Shown here in pieces: positions 43,308-51,702 of a DNA stretch of 61,623 nt (its first letter is position 1; the number at the start of each line of letters is the position of its first letter). The position numbers and the translations under genes are program-made. The notes under the pieces are model-generated. The model saw nothing but the letters and a program-made list of their open reading frames with translations, was not told the DNA's origin and searched no databases. Source of the stretch: a virus; IMG/VR virus record IMGVR_UViG_3300030061_004427, positions 1 through 61,623 of that record; one strand, written 5' to 3'.

Positions 43308-44639
43308 ATGTCAGTAAACTCTTTGGATTTAGAATACTACGAAAATGTAGTACTATATAAATGCATTACAGATCCGAGATACCTTGGGTCTATAATTGAT
43401 CACGTTCATCCACGGTATTTTGACAATAAAAATTATAGAAGTATAATTTCAATTATAAAAGCATTCTTTATTAAAAGACAAACAATACCGAGTGCTACAG
43501 AAATTGCATCTTATTGTACTACCCCTGAATTAAAACTTAATTTAAAACAAACTCTATTAAAAATAGATCAATTAGACAAATCATTTAACAACGACGAGCT
43601 GTATACAAACACGGAAAGATTTTTAAAAGAAAAGTCCGTGTATCATACTATGTTAGACGTTGCAGATGACTGTTCAAAAGGTAAGGTTGAACCAACAGAA
43701 ATATTTGACAAGTTTGAAAAGTGTTGTGGTATTAATTTATCGGTAGATCTTGGGTTTGATCTTCTTGTAGACCATGAAAAGTTAATTGAAAACCTTCAAA
43801 TCGATGAACCAACCATACCATCAGGTTGGGCATGGGTAGATGAAATGTTAGATGGTGGGTTTCTTGAAAATGGTCGTTCTATTTATGTGTTTGCTGGTGA
43901 AACTAATGTTGGTAAGTCTATTTTCTTGGGTAACATAGCAGTAAACATGGCCAAACAAGGTAAAACGGTGTTGGTGGTGTCACTTGAAATGAGTGAACTA
44001 ATGTATGCTAAGAGACTTGCAGGTAATCTTACTGGACTAGAAATTAATAATCTAAGACATGAAATTCCAGAGTTAAGAACCAAGATGCAAAAAGAAGTTA
44101 TTGAAAACCCAACAGGTAAGTTATTAATTAAAGAATTTCCACCAAGTACTATAACAGCATCACAGTTAGGGGCGTTTATGAAGAAGATAGAACAAAAAGG
44201 CATCAAGATTGATGCGTTAGTTCTCGATTACGTTAACTTAATGCATTCACCAATTGGTAATAATAGTTATGAACGTGTAAAATATGCAACAGAACAAGTT
44301 AGAGCGTTATCTTATACCCATAACTGCCCTATTATAACAGCAACACAGTTAAATAGGTCCGGTTACGATACGCAAGACCCAGGATTAGACACTATTGGTG
44401 AAAGTATGGGGTTAGCAATGACTGCAGATGCAATATTTTCAATATTTCAGAACGAAGAAGACAGGGGTTTAGATCAAATAAGGTTAGGTGTTATGAAGAA
44501 CCGATTTGGACCAAACTTTGGTGCTACAGAAATGAGTATACACTACCCAACGTTAACTATAAGTGATGGAGGTAGCCAAGATATGGGTAATGCGGCTGCT
44601 AACGTTATGGGTGCTATAGAAGCCCTAGCCAATGGTTGA
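43308..44639 (+). CDS. 41: gp41-like replicative helicase (DnaB type)
   Basis: 443 residues (T4 gp41 is 475). The N-terminal helical domain spans about 1-165. Walker A is GETNVGKS at 197-204 (as in gp41), Walker B is ALVLDYVNLMHSP near 306, and the ATQLNRSGYD block near 345 fits motif H3/H4 of DnaB-like helicases. It works with the gp61 primase at 53617. Confidence 0.92.
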   Translation: MSVNSLDLEYYENVVLYKCITDPRYLGSIIDHVHPRYFDNKNYRSIISIIKAFFIKRQTIPSATEIASYCTTPELKLNLKQTLLKIDQLDKSFNNDELYTNTERFLKEKSVYHTMLDVADDCSKGKVEPTEIFDKFEKCCGINLSVDLGFDLLVDHEKLIENLQIDEPTIPSGWAWVDEMLDGGFLENGRSIYVFAGETNVGKSIFLGNIAVNMAKQGKTVLVVSLEMSELMYAKRLAGNLTGLEINNLRHEIPELRTKMQKEVIENPTGKLLIKEFPPSTITASQLGAFMKKIEQKGIKIDALVLDYVNLMHSPIGNNSYERVKYATEQVRALSYTHNCPIITATQLNRSGYDTQDPGLDTIGESMGLAMTADAIFSIFQNEEDRGLDQIRLGVMKNRFGPNFGATEMSIHYPTLTISDGGSQDMGNAAANVMGAIEALANG

Positions 44640-44663
44640 GAATCGTAGTAAAAATCATAAATT
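44636..44663 (+). promoter_or_regulatory. Early-type promoter of the DHH gene
   Basis: TTGAGA, 16-nt spacer, TAAATT, 5 nt to ATG 44669. The -35 covers the gene 41 stop. Confidence 0.5.
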
Positions 44664-44668
44664 TCTAA

Positions 44669-45571
44669 ATGAACGGTAAAGATTACGTATTTACTGATTC
44701 GGATTTAGATGGGGTTGGTAGTTTTTTAGTACTCAAATGGATACTTGATACGGAAATTTCCTACAAAACCACCACCCATAAGAATTTTAGGGGGGACTTT
44801 GTAAAGTTTCTCAGTAAAAATAAAATTTCCGAATTTGATACAATTTATATCTGTGATTTAAATGTTAGTGACCACTCAGATTTACTTAATTATAAAAATA
44901 TTGTTGTTATTGACCATCATAATGGTAAAGACAATTACGATGAGTTTACAAAACCTACTTTAGTGTTAGATAGTGACTACACTTCTACTACAAAGCTGGT
45001 ATTGAAGTATGGTCTGGATACAATTCCCAATACTAACACAAAACTTACAGGTGCTAAAGCTAAATTAATACAGTTGGTGGATGATTATGATAGTTACAAG
45101 TTATCTCATGAAGAAAGCTTGGGTGTTAATCATGTTTTGTGGAGCTATACAGGTGATAGAGTTGCTAAATTTATACAAGAGTTTGGTGATGGGTTTAGTG
45201 GTTTTAGTTTACATCAAAAAAACATGGTTGTGTTAGCTAATAACAAGATCCACGATCAAGTAGAGAATGGAGAAGCGTTTTCTTATAAGACAAACATTGA
45301 CGGTAAACCATATAAACTAATTTCTTCGGTTTGTTCCCATAATATTAACGAAGTTGCATCTGGGTTGTTAAAGAAGCATGCTTCAGACATTGTATTCATA
45401 ATAAATCCAAAATCTCACAGCGTTAGTGTACGGAAACGGTCAGGTGTAAGTGTAAATCTTAATAAACTTGCCGGTAAACTAATTGATGGAGGTGGTCATA
45501 CTGATTCAGCTGGTGGAAAGCTGACAGAGGCATTTTTAAAGTTCACTAAACTCTTTAAAGTTGAAGTATGA
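44669..45571 (+). CDS. DHH/DHHA1 phosphoesterase
   Basis: 300 residues. TDSDLDGVGS near 9 (motif I), ICDLNVSDH near 71, VIDHHNG near 90 (DHH) and GGGHTDSAGG near 275 (DHHA1) give the full set. Members cleave short oligonucleotides or cyclic nucleotides (NrnA) or act as RecJ nucleases. Placed between the helicase and gp32 genes, a role in clearing primers or nanoRNA, or in countering cyclic-nucleotide defence, is possible. Confidence 0.85.
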   Translation: MNGKDYVFTDSDLDGVGSFLVLKWILDTEISYKTTTHKNFRGDFVKFLSKNKISEFDTIYICDLNVSDHSDLLNYKNIVVIDHHNGKDNYDEFTKPTLVLDSDYTSTTKLVLKYGLDTIPNTNTKLTGAKAKLIQLVDDYDSYKLSHEESLGVNHVLWSYTGDRVAKFIQEFGDGFSGFSLHQKNMVVLANNKIHDQVENGEAFSYKTNIDGKPYKLISSVCSHNINEVASGLLKKHASDIVFIINPKSHSVSVRKRSGVSVNLNKLAGKLIDGGGHTDSAGGKLTEAFLKFTKLFKVEV

Positions 45572-45861
45572 AATACGAAAATCACAATCCAGTAGAACAT
45601 ACCCACAATAAAGAGATGGCGCATGCGTTCATGGGGTTTTGTTCCTTTGTTTCTATTTTAAATAACAAAAAAGTAAACCTTCCTAACATTTTTATTCTGT
45701 TGCTTAAAGATAAAAAGCTCAGAACACTGTTTAAGGAACAAGTTGATATCGATACCGACTTTGAAATGGTTAAATTGTTTTTATTTTATGATCCATCATT
45801 ACATAAGAGCAAATATATCATGAAATACATTAATAGTAGTAAAAACAAATTGATTCATTAG
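45568..45861 (+). CDS. Unknown small protein
   Basis: 97 residues, basic and hydrophobic, with FMGFCSFVSILNN and a Lys-rich C-terminus. Overlaps the DHH gene by 4 bases. No domain recognised; may be an accessory to the replication genes around it. Confidence 0.55.
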   Translation: MKYENHNPVEHTHNKEMAHAFMGFCSFVSILNNKKVNLPNIFILLLKDKKLRTLFKEQVDIDTDFEMVKLFLFYDPSLHKSKYIMKYINSSKNKLIH

Positions 45862-45877
45862 TGGATATAACTATAAT
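45850..45877 (+). promoter_or_regulatory. Early-type promoter
   Basis: TTGATT, 16-nt spacer, TATAAT, 6 nt to the GTG at 45884. Confidence 0.65.
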
Positions 45878-45883
45878 TAGTTA

Positions 45884-46546
45884 GTGACAGAATTCGAAAA
45901 GCTAATTTATAACACCCATCTTAAAGTAAGTAGGGTAACTAAAAACAAACCTTATAAGTTCCGTACAAATTTCGATAACCTAGAAGAAGATAAACAGTTT
46001 TTGTGTAAAAAGTTAGCTCACTTCTTTACAAAGCACAAAAATATCAATCTAGATAGGTTTTTCTATGCTCCATTTAAAATTTACCAAGACAACCCTATAT
46101 TAGATTTAAAATTTTATACTTCTCTTAAAGCTTGTAAGTTATATTTCGATTATGTTAACAGTTTGAATAGATCTGAAATTGATTCCAAAGAAAACAAAGA
46201 CTTCTTTTCGAATTCTGGGTTGTTTATAACAAAATACTGTTGCAAACACAAGATCAAATGGGATAGTTACATAACTCATAAAGAAAACAAGACAGATCGA
46301 CTTAATTCCTTTTTTTCTCATTTAAAATCGGGGAATGTTTCAGTATATATGCTTTATACCTTTCCAGAGTTCTCATCTGAATATAAAAAAGCTGATAGAG
46401 AGGTAGTTGAGATGATGCTCAAGGGAGTAATTGATGATATCGGTGTATATCGTGTAAAATTTTACAATTGTAAAGAGGATTTAAAAAAATATTTCGGTAA
46501 GGTTACTAAGCTATGCAAAAAAAGAGTGGATACATTAGTCGGATAA
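45884..46546 (+). CDS. Unknown protein upstream of gene 32, possible gp59-like helicase loader
   Basis: 220 residues, GTG start, all-helical and basic (Lys-rich). T4 gp59, the helicase loader, is 217 residues, also helical and basic, and lies right before gene 32. Some spacing of aromatic blocks (LCKKLAHFFTKH, KFYTSLKACKLYF, LNSFFSHLKSG) is reminiscent, but I cannot show homology. The early-type promoter with 6-nt spacer supports the GTG. Confidence 0.5.
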   Translation: MTEFEKLIYNTHLKVSRVTKNKPYKFRTNFDNLEEDKQFLCKKLAHFFTKHKNINLDRFFYAPFKIYQDNPILDLKFYTSLKACKLYFDYVNSLNRSEIDSKENKDFFSNSGLFITKYCCKHKIKWDSYITHKENKTDRLNSFFSHLKSGNVSVYMLYTFPEFSSEYKKADREVVEMMLKGVIDDIGVYRVKFYNCKEDLKKYFGKVTKLCKKRVDTLVG

Positions 46547-46548
46547 TA

Positions 46549-46620
46549 TATAATTATGTTAGTACGGTAATGAATGTTACCTCTACGAAAAATTAACGAA
46601 CAAATATTAAAAATTATAAA
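46549..46620 (+). promoter_or_regulatory. Leader of gene 32 with TATAAT and short hairpin
   Basis: Unlike most genes here, gene 32 has a longer gap. TATAAT at 46549-46554 overlaps the end of the upstream gene, and a hairpin GGTAA-TGAATG-TTACC sits at 46566-46581. T4 gp32 binds and represses its own leader; a similar control is possible but not shown. Confidence 0.35.
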
Positions 46621-47490
46621 ATGACAGATATTAAATCATTATTCGAGAGTATTAAAACTGAGATGACAAAAGACTCCGGTCAGACAAACCGTTCTCAGTT
46701 TCTAAGAACAGAAGTCGGCAATACTTATACAGTGCGTTTATTGCCTAATGTAAAGGATGCAAGTAAAACATTCTTTCATTATTATACGCACGGGTGGACT
46801 TCATTCGCCACCGGTCAATACATTAATCAGATTAGCCCACAAACGTGGGGTGAGCGTGATCCAATTGGTGAAGCTCGTTATCGTATTACTAAAACCGGTA
46901 GTGAAGAAGAGAAAGAAAAGGCCAAAGCGATCTTGCGTCGTGAAAATTGGATGGTAAACGTGTATGTGGTGAATGATCCCGTTAATCCTGACAATAACGG
47001 CACAAACAAGTTGTTGCGTTTTGGTAGACAGCTTCATAAAGTTATTATGGAAGCTATGCAAGGTGATGAAGCCGAAGAGTTAGGCCCACGCATCTTTGAT
47101 CTAGGTAAGAATGGGTGCGATTTTCGTATTAAGGTTGAGAAGCAAGGCGACTTTCCTACATACGTATCGTCAAAATTCGGTATGCCCAAAGCAATTGAAG
47201 GCATGGATGACAACAAAGCAAAAGAAACGTATGATACCATATCAGATCTTGAAAGTGTCTTCACGGTGAAGAGTTTTGATGAACTAAAAGATATGTTGAA
47301 TGAGCATTTCTATTGCATAAGTACAGATGATGTTGCAAGTACAACAACCACAACGGTTATTGAACAAAAAGCAGCTGAACCTACTAAGTCTGAAGAGAAA
47401 AGTGAACCAGAATCAAGCACTTCGAACAATACTGACAGCGAAGATGATGATATTGCTAACTTGCTTAACAGCTTAGAAGACATCAAATAA
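46621..47490 (+). CDS. 32: gp32-like single-stranded DNA-binding protein
   Basis: 289 residues (T4 gp32 is 301). The N-terminal basic region (SLFESIKTEMTKD), the core (YTVRLLPNVKDASKTFFHYY, WMVNVYVVNDPVNPDNNG, LLRFGRQLHKVI) and the acidic Ser/Glu tail ending DDDIANLLNSLEDIK follow the T4 order. The zinc site (T4 H64, C77, C87, C90) is not present: the region reads SPQTWGERDP without Cys. Codons look more GC-rich than neighbours, fitting high expression. Confidence 0.85.
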   Translation: MTDIKSLFESIKTEMTKDSGQTNRSQFLRTEVGNTYTVRLLPNVKDASKTFFHYYTHGWTSFATGQYINQISPQTWGERDPIGEARYRITKTGSEEEKEKAKAILRRENWMVNVYVVNDPVNPDNNGTNKLLRFGRQLHKVIMEAMQGDEAEELGPRIFDLGKNGCDFRIKVEKQGDFPTYVSSKFGMPKAIEGMDDNKAKETYDTISDLESVFTVKSFDELKDMLNEHFYCISTDDVASTTTTTVIEQKAAEPTKSEEKSEPESSTSNNTDSEDDDIANLLNSLEDIK

Positions 47491-48050
47491 TGGATAACGA
47501 ATCTAGACCACCGCAGAGGCAAATGCCGCCTGGGGAACCACCTCCTGGTGAGGTACCAGTAGCACCGGTGAACCATAATGCAGGTTTAGACCCAGACTTC
47601 GATCCGGGGGTAGGGCAACCTCCCCCGGATGATCCATATAGTGATGCAATGGCCATAAGAGGTCTTTTTGGAGCAGTACATAATGATTTAGCACAACTAA
47701 ATGAACACTTGGTTAGTGAATCTTCTGGTTTAAGATCAAAAAATGTAGATAAAAACGTAATGGATAGAGATATTCTAAAAGTTATGGGTCAAAATCCACA
47801 ACAACAACAATTGCAACAGCAACAACAACCTGGACAAGTGGCACATCATGTACACCCGCAAGCTCCTCAACAAGCTCCCGTAATACAGCCTGAACAAAAT
47901 CAACACGACCCAAACCAAATTGAATTCAATTTTGATAATTCAGCCACTGCACAAGATATATTCAATAGATTATCTGATATAGAAAGAGATCAAACTAAAA
48001 TATTGAAATTGTTAAACGGTATTAAAGACTCGTTGGCTACCGACGATTAA
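47490..48050 (+). CDS. Unknown Pro/Gln-rich protein
   Basis: 186 residues. The first 50 are Pro-rich and disordered, a helical part follows near 55-85, then a Gln tract of about ten residues interrupted once by Leu and a Pro/His/Gln-rich linker. The last 35 residues (NRLSDIERDQTKILKLLNGI) form a coiled-coil helix. The ATG shares one base with the gp32 stop. No family recognised. Confidence 0.6.
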   Translation: MDNESRPPQRQMPPGEPPPGEVPVAPVNHNAGLDPDFDPGVGQPPPDDPYSDAMAIRGLFGAVHNDLAQLNEHLVSESSGLRSKNVDKNVMDRDILKVMGQNPQQQQLQQQQQPGQVAHHVHPQAPQQAPVIQPEQNQHDPNQIEFNFDNSATAQDIFNRLSDIERDQTKILKLLNGIKDSLATDD

Positions 48051-48059
48051 AAAACTAAC

Positions 48060-48087
48060 TTGTAAATCAAAGATTAAAGGCTATAAT
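48060..48087 (+). promoter_or_regulatory. Early-type promoter of gene 45
   Basis: TTGTAA, 16-nt spacer, TATAAT, 5 nt to ATG 48093. Confidence 0.68.
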
Positions 48088-48092
48088 AAGTT

Positions 48093-48812
48093 ATGGTCAT
48101 TAATATCAAAAATAAAAACCAATTTGTTACAGGTTACTTGCGCCCTATTAGTGCTTTAACCGATGCAGTAATCTTAAAGACAAAAGATAATAAATTGGAA
48201 TGTATTGCAAATAATGAACAAGGGCTTATTATTTACGCATCTTACGATTTAGACGTCCAGTCAGATTTGGTTTTAAACATCCCTAACATTAAGAAGTTAG
48301 AAAAGATTTTATCATTTATAGAATCAGACGATATTGACTTAACATATAAAGAAAATTCGTTATCTTATAAAGACAAAAAGATGCGATTTAAGTATCATTT
48401 TCTTGATGACAATATTATACAGGCTCCTAAACTAAGTGTAGAAAAAATAATGAGCTTACCTTATGATATTGAATTTAATATTGATTCATCTAAGATAAGC
48501 GAACTTGCAAAAGGTGCAGCATTTGTAGCAGAGTCTGAAAAATTATATATTAATATTTCTGAAGGTAAAATATTTGCAGAAATAACAGATAGATCTAATT
48601 CATCTGTAGATAGTTATTCTATTTTAATTAATGATACTGCTGAAGCTAAAGATGTTAGTTTTCCAATGCATTTTGATATAGTAAGACTTTTAGGAGCAAC
48701 AAATAATATTCGAATTAATGTAAAGATTAATACAGAACAAGGATTAAGTACTTTCGAACTAAAAACCGAGACGTCAATGTTGAAATATATTGTACCTGGT
48801 TTGCAAGTATGA
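48093..48812 (+). CDS. 45: gp45-like sliding clamp
   Basis: 239 residues (T4 gp45 is 228). The protein has the repeated beta-alpha pattern of a PCNA-like clamp (LTDAVILKTKDNKLECIANN, then IIYASYDLD; later LYINISEGKIFAEITD). It tethers gp43 and, in T4, activates late transcription with gp55 and gp33. The clamp-loader genes 44 and 62 are not seen in this window. It leads a group with two small unknown genes. Confidence 0.8.
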   Translation: MVINIKNKNQFVTGYLRPISALTDAVILKTKDNKLECIANNEQGLIIYASYDLDVQSDLVLNIPNIKKLEKILSFIESDDIDLTYKENSLSYKDKKMRFKYHFLDDNIIQAPKLSVEKIMSLPYDIEFNIDSSKISELAKGAAFVAESEKLYINISEGKIFAEITDRSNSSVDSYSILINDTAEAKDVSFPMHFDIVRLLGATNNIRINVKINTEQGLSTFELKTETSMLKYIVPGLQV

Positions 48813-49141
48813 GGAATAAAGTAAAGACATGTGGTTATTTTAAAAAACGTTTGAAAGATAACGGATTTATTGTACTGGATGTTTTTAAAAGTTTTAATGA
48901 TAAAGATAAGCGTAAGTGGTGTCTACTAATTAACCCGGGGCAAGAATCTATCTTTTGTACTTGCTATGTGAACTTTGATAATGAGGTATCTGTTGCGTTT
49001 GAATTTAATGACGGTGGGAAGAAAATACCAAAAAACTTTTTTATGGCAACCCCTTCAATGGAATCAATAATAACTCAGCTAATTGTTACTTGGGGCGTAA
49101 ATAATAATAATAAAAGCTCTACTTATTATAAAAAACGATGA
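48809..49141 (+). CDS. Unknown small basic protein
   Basis: 110 residues; alpha/beta look with WCLLINPGQESIFCTCYVNF and a Lys/Asn-rich end. Overlaps gene 45 and the next gene by 4 bases each, so it is translationally coupled to the clamp. No domain recognised. Confidence 0.6.
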   Translation: MRNKVKTCGYFKKRLKDNGFIVLDVFKSFNDKDKRKWCLLINPGQESIFCTCYVNFDNEVSVAFEFNDGGKKIPKNFFMATPSMESIITQLIVTWGVNNNNKSSTYYKKR

Positions 49142-49488
49142 GCAAGAAAAGTAAAAACGAAGGACCAGCTCCAACACCCTTACCAGACAAAAATAATACT
49201 GATAATCTCTCTGAAAAAGAAATTAAACATGCTTTTGAATCTTTGGTAAAGCGTAAGTTTTCAAAAGAACAAAATGAACAAGCAAACCATTATAAAGAAC
49301 TAGATAGAATTTTAAAAGAATATATGGATTGTTGTATAATTTTAGGTTATGACGTAAAAGGAAACGGGGTTGTTCGTGTTCTTCAAGATAACAACTTACA
49401 AAACGACGCTCTTCATCACCTACTTCAAAAAGTTGTTGTTAGTCACTTAGGACCACCAGGTTTAATGGGTGGAAATGGGTTAGATTGA
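49138..49488 (+). CDS. Unknown protein in clamp operon
   Basis: 116 residues: disordered N-terminus, Lys/Glu-rich helix, then a compact part (CCIILGYDVKGNGVVRVLQ). T4 has gp33 (112 residues), the co-activator that links gp55 polymerase to the clamp; the size and clamp-linked position are suggestive, but no shared sequence is evident. Confidence 0.55.
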   Translation: MSKKSKNEGPAPTPLPDKNNTDNLSEKEIKHAFESLVKRKFSKEQNEQANHYKELDRILKEYMDCCIILGYDVKGNGVVRVLQDNNLQNDALHHLLQKVVVSHLGPPGLMGGNGLD

Positions 49489-49503
49489 TCTTAAAATATT
49501 GAT

Positions 49504-50538
49504 ATGGATATTACGAAAGTACTCGTAGTAGGCAAAGGTTTTATTGGTCAACAATTATCTACTTTTCTTGCTACAGATGAAAGATTAGAAGTACATCAAA
49601 TAGAAAGTTCACAAGTTAACTACCGTGATTACAACACATTCGTAGACTTTCTAACACAATATGAAGAAGAAGGAACAGGGTTTGATGCAATAATTAATGC
49701 AGCTGGGTTTACTGGTGAAAAAAACGTTGATGATGCTGAAAAACAGAAAGAATTGGTGTGGTTATTAAACACAGTATTGCCAACCACCTTAGCATCAGCA
49801 GCACAAGCATGTAATATACCTTCTTTTTTTAATATCTCTTCTGGTTGTATATTTACAGGCTATACAAAGCCAGATCCATATGTAGGGTACACTGAAGAAG
49901 AAGTTCCAAACTTTGGTTTGTTTGATGATGACTCATCTTGGTATAGTAAAACAAAGCATGCTGGTGAGCTTTCACTAACATCAAGCTTTAATTGTTATAA
50001 TTTACGTATCAGAATGCCAATTGGTGAAATATTCCACCCAAAAAATCTTATTTCAAAGATGTTGAAGTATGAAACAGTACTAGATGAAGATAATAGTGCA
50101 ACATATATGTTTGATTTAATGAATTTTGTATATAATGCTATTTTAGCACCACCGCCTTTTGGTATCTATAACATTGTAAGTTCGAATGTGTTCAATTCAA
50201 AAGATTTATTCACTGCTTTTAACAATAATAAAGAAGATCTTATACAAGAAGGCCTTCTTCCTAATGGTTGGTCCTTAGAAAACATTAAATTCATTAAAGA
50301 AAAAGCATTCTACAAGAAAGGCGTAACGGCAGTAAAGAGAAGTAACTGTATTCTTAACAATACTTCAGCTTCAGAGTTAAAACTACATGAATTCACTGAT
50401 GTTTCGCATGATTTCCTTGATAAAGTGGTGAAAGGTTACATAGAAAACAAAAGAACCTTGGAATCTCAACCAGATAACGTGGTAGATATAGAAGAAATTC
50501 AAGGAGCCAAAGAACCACGTAAAGACGAAGATATATGA
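49504..50538 (+). CDS. RmlD-like NAD(P)-dependent sugar reductase/epimerase
   Basis: 344 residues. VLVVGKGFIGQQL is the nucleotide loop, AIINAAGFTGEKNVDDAE the RmlD-type substrate loop, ISSGCIFTGY the catalytic Ser/Thr block, and WYSKTKHAGE the Tyr-x3-Lys. The C-terminal 40 residues are acidic. It overlaps the RmlB-like gene by 4 bases. TAAAAT lies 6 nt before the ATG. Confidence 0.78.
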   Translation: MDITKVLVVGKGFIGQQLSTFLATDERLEVHQIESSQVNYRDYNTFVDFLTQYEEEGTGFDAIINAAGFTGEKNVDDAEKQKELVWLLNTVLPTTLASAAQACNIPSFFNISSGCIFTGYTKPDPYVGYTEEEVPNFGLFDDDSSWYSKTKHAGELSLTSSFNCYNLRIRMPIGEIFHPKNLISKMLKYETVLDEDNSATYMFDLMNFVYNAILAPPPFGIYNIVSSNVFNSKDLFTAFNNNKEDLIQEGLLPNGWSLENIKFIKEKAFYKKGVTAVKRSNCILNNTSASELKLHEFTDVSHDFLDKVVKGYIENKRTLESQPDNVVDIEEIQGAKEPRKDEDI

Positions 50539-51476
50539 CTGTTTTAGTTACAGGTGGTTATGGGTTTATAGGTCATCACCTAGTTAAATGCCTTAGAAAC
50601 AAGGGATATCGAACTATTGTTTATGATAAAGAAACATATGCATGTGAATACGTTGATAAAGAGAACGTTCGTACCGTCTGGAGTGTGTATGGAGACATAT
50701 TAGACGTTAAAAAGTTAGAAAGCGTATTTAGAATCCATAAATTCGACAAAGTATTTCATTTAGCAGCAGAGTCTCATGTGGATAATAGCATTGCTAATCC
50801 AAACGTGTTTGCTAACACAAATGTAATAGGCACTGTCAATATATTAAACTTGGCTAAACAGTACGGAAAGCAAGTGATCCACGTGTCAACAGACGAAGTT
50901 TATGGTGCTTTACGTTCGGACGATAAAAATTGGAATGAAAAGCAACCCGTACTACCAAATTCACCTTATTCAGCTTCAAAAGCTAGCTCGGATCTGATTG
51001 CACTGTCGTATTACAAAACATATGGTATGGATGTTCGTGTTACTCGTTGTTGTAACAATTTTGGTACAGGTCAACATGCAGAAAAACTGATACCAAAATC
51101 AATTCTTTCATCGATACAAGACAAAGAAATATTACTTTACGGTGATGGTACCAATAAACGTGAATGGGTCCACGCTGAAGACCATTCAGAGGCTTTAATA
51201 TTAGTAGCTGAAAAGGGTAAGGCTGGTGAAATATATAATATCGGTTCGGGGGATGAATATTCTAATAATCAAATAGCTAATAAAATTATTAAGTATACAC
51301 AACCCGATACTACCATAAGGTATATTTCGGACAGACTTGGTCACGATTTTAGATACGCAGTAAACTTTTCTAAAATAGAACGATTAGGGTATTCTCCAAA
51401 GAGAAGTATAAAAAATAGTAAGGAATGGAATGAAATTATTGAATTTTATAAGAAACACTGGAAAACCCAAACCTAG
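50535..51476 (+). CDS. RmlB-like NDP-sugar 4,6-dehydratase/epimerase
   Basis: 313 residues. VLVTGGYGFIG at 3-13, FHLAAESHVDNSI near 75, HVSTDEVYG near 116 (Thr-Asp-Glu, the dehydratase triad) and YSASKASSD near 143 are all present, as is the C-terminal REWVHAEDHSEAL. dTDP-glucose 4,6-dehydratase is the closest recognised function. With the RmlD-like gene it forms a deoxysugar pair. Confidence 0.88.
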   Translation: MTVLVTGGYGFIGHHLVKCLRNKGYRTIVYDKETYACEYVDKENVRTVWSVYGDILDVKKLESVFRIHKFDKVFHLAAESHVDNSIANPNVFANTNVIGTVNILNLAKQYGKQVIHVSTDEVYGALRSDDKNWNEKQPVLPNSPYSASKASSDLIALSYYKTYGMDVRVTRCCNNFGTGQHAEKLIPKSILSSIQDKEILLYGDGTNKREWVHAEDHSEALILVAEKGKAGEIYNIGSGDEYSNNQIANKIIKYTQPDTTIRYISDRLGHDFRYAVNFSKIERLGYSPKRSIKNSKEWNEIIEFYKKHWKTQT

Positions 51477-51480
51477 ATAC

Positions 51481-51702
51481 ATGTACGCCATAAAAAATGG
51501 TGATTATGCAGGGCATTTCTGTGCCTATATTCGATCTACCACGGAAAAACATATTTTTCTCACAGTACCTAACAATCAAAAGATAGAAGTACCTATAAAA
51601 GACTTTAAAGATGGTATGAAATCGGGACTAGTAGACTTTGTAGAGGTTTTACCAAGACATGTCTATAAAGTAATTAGAGCACAATACGATGCAACAAATT
51701 AA
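51481..51702 (+). CDS. Unknown small protein
   Basis: 73 residues from ATG 51481. The segment MYAIKNGDYAGHFCAYIRST looks like a small beta-barrel (KOW-like) and the rest alternates charged strands. It begins 4 bases after the RmlB-like gene and overlaps the sulfotransferase start by 14 bases. No domain assigned. Confidence 0.55.
   Translation: MYAIKNGDYAGHFCAYIRSTTEKHIFLTVPNNQKIEVPIKDFKDGMKSGLVDFVEVLPRHVYKVIRAQYDATN

Noticed and set aside
46549-46620. T4-like autoregulatory pseudoknot in the gp32 leader
   Set aside because: A small hairpin is visible, but no convincing pseudoknot; kept only as a low-confidence leader feature.
47795-47830. CAA repeat as a regulatory repeat
   Set aside because: It encodes the Gln tract of the protein after gp32.
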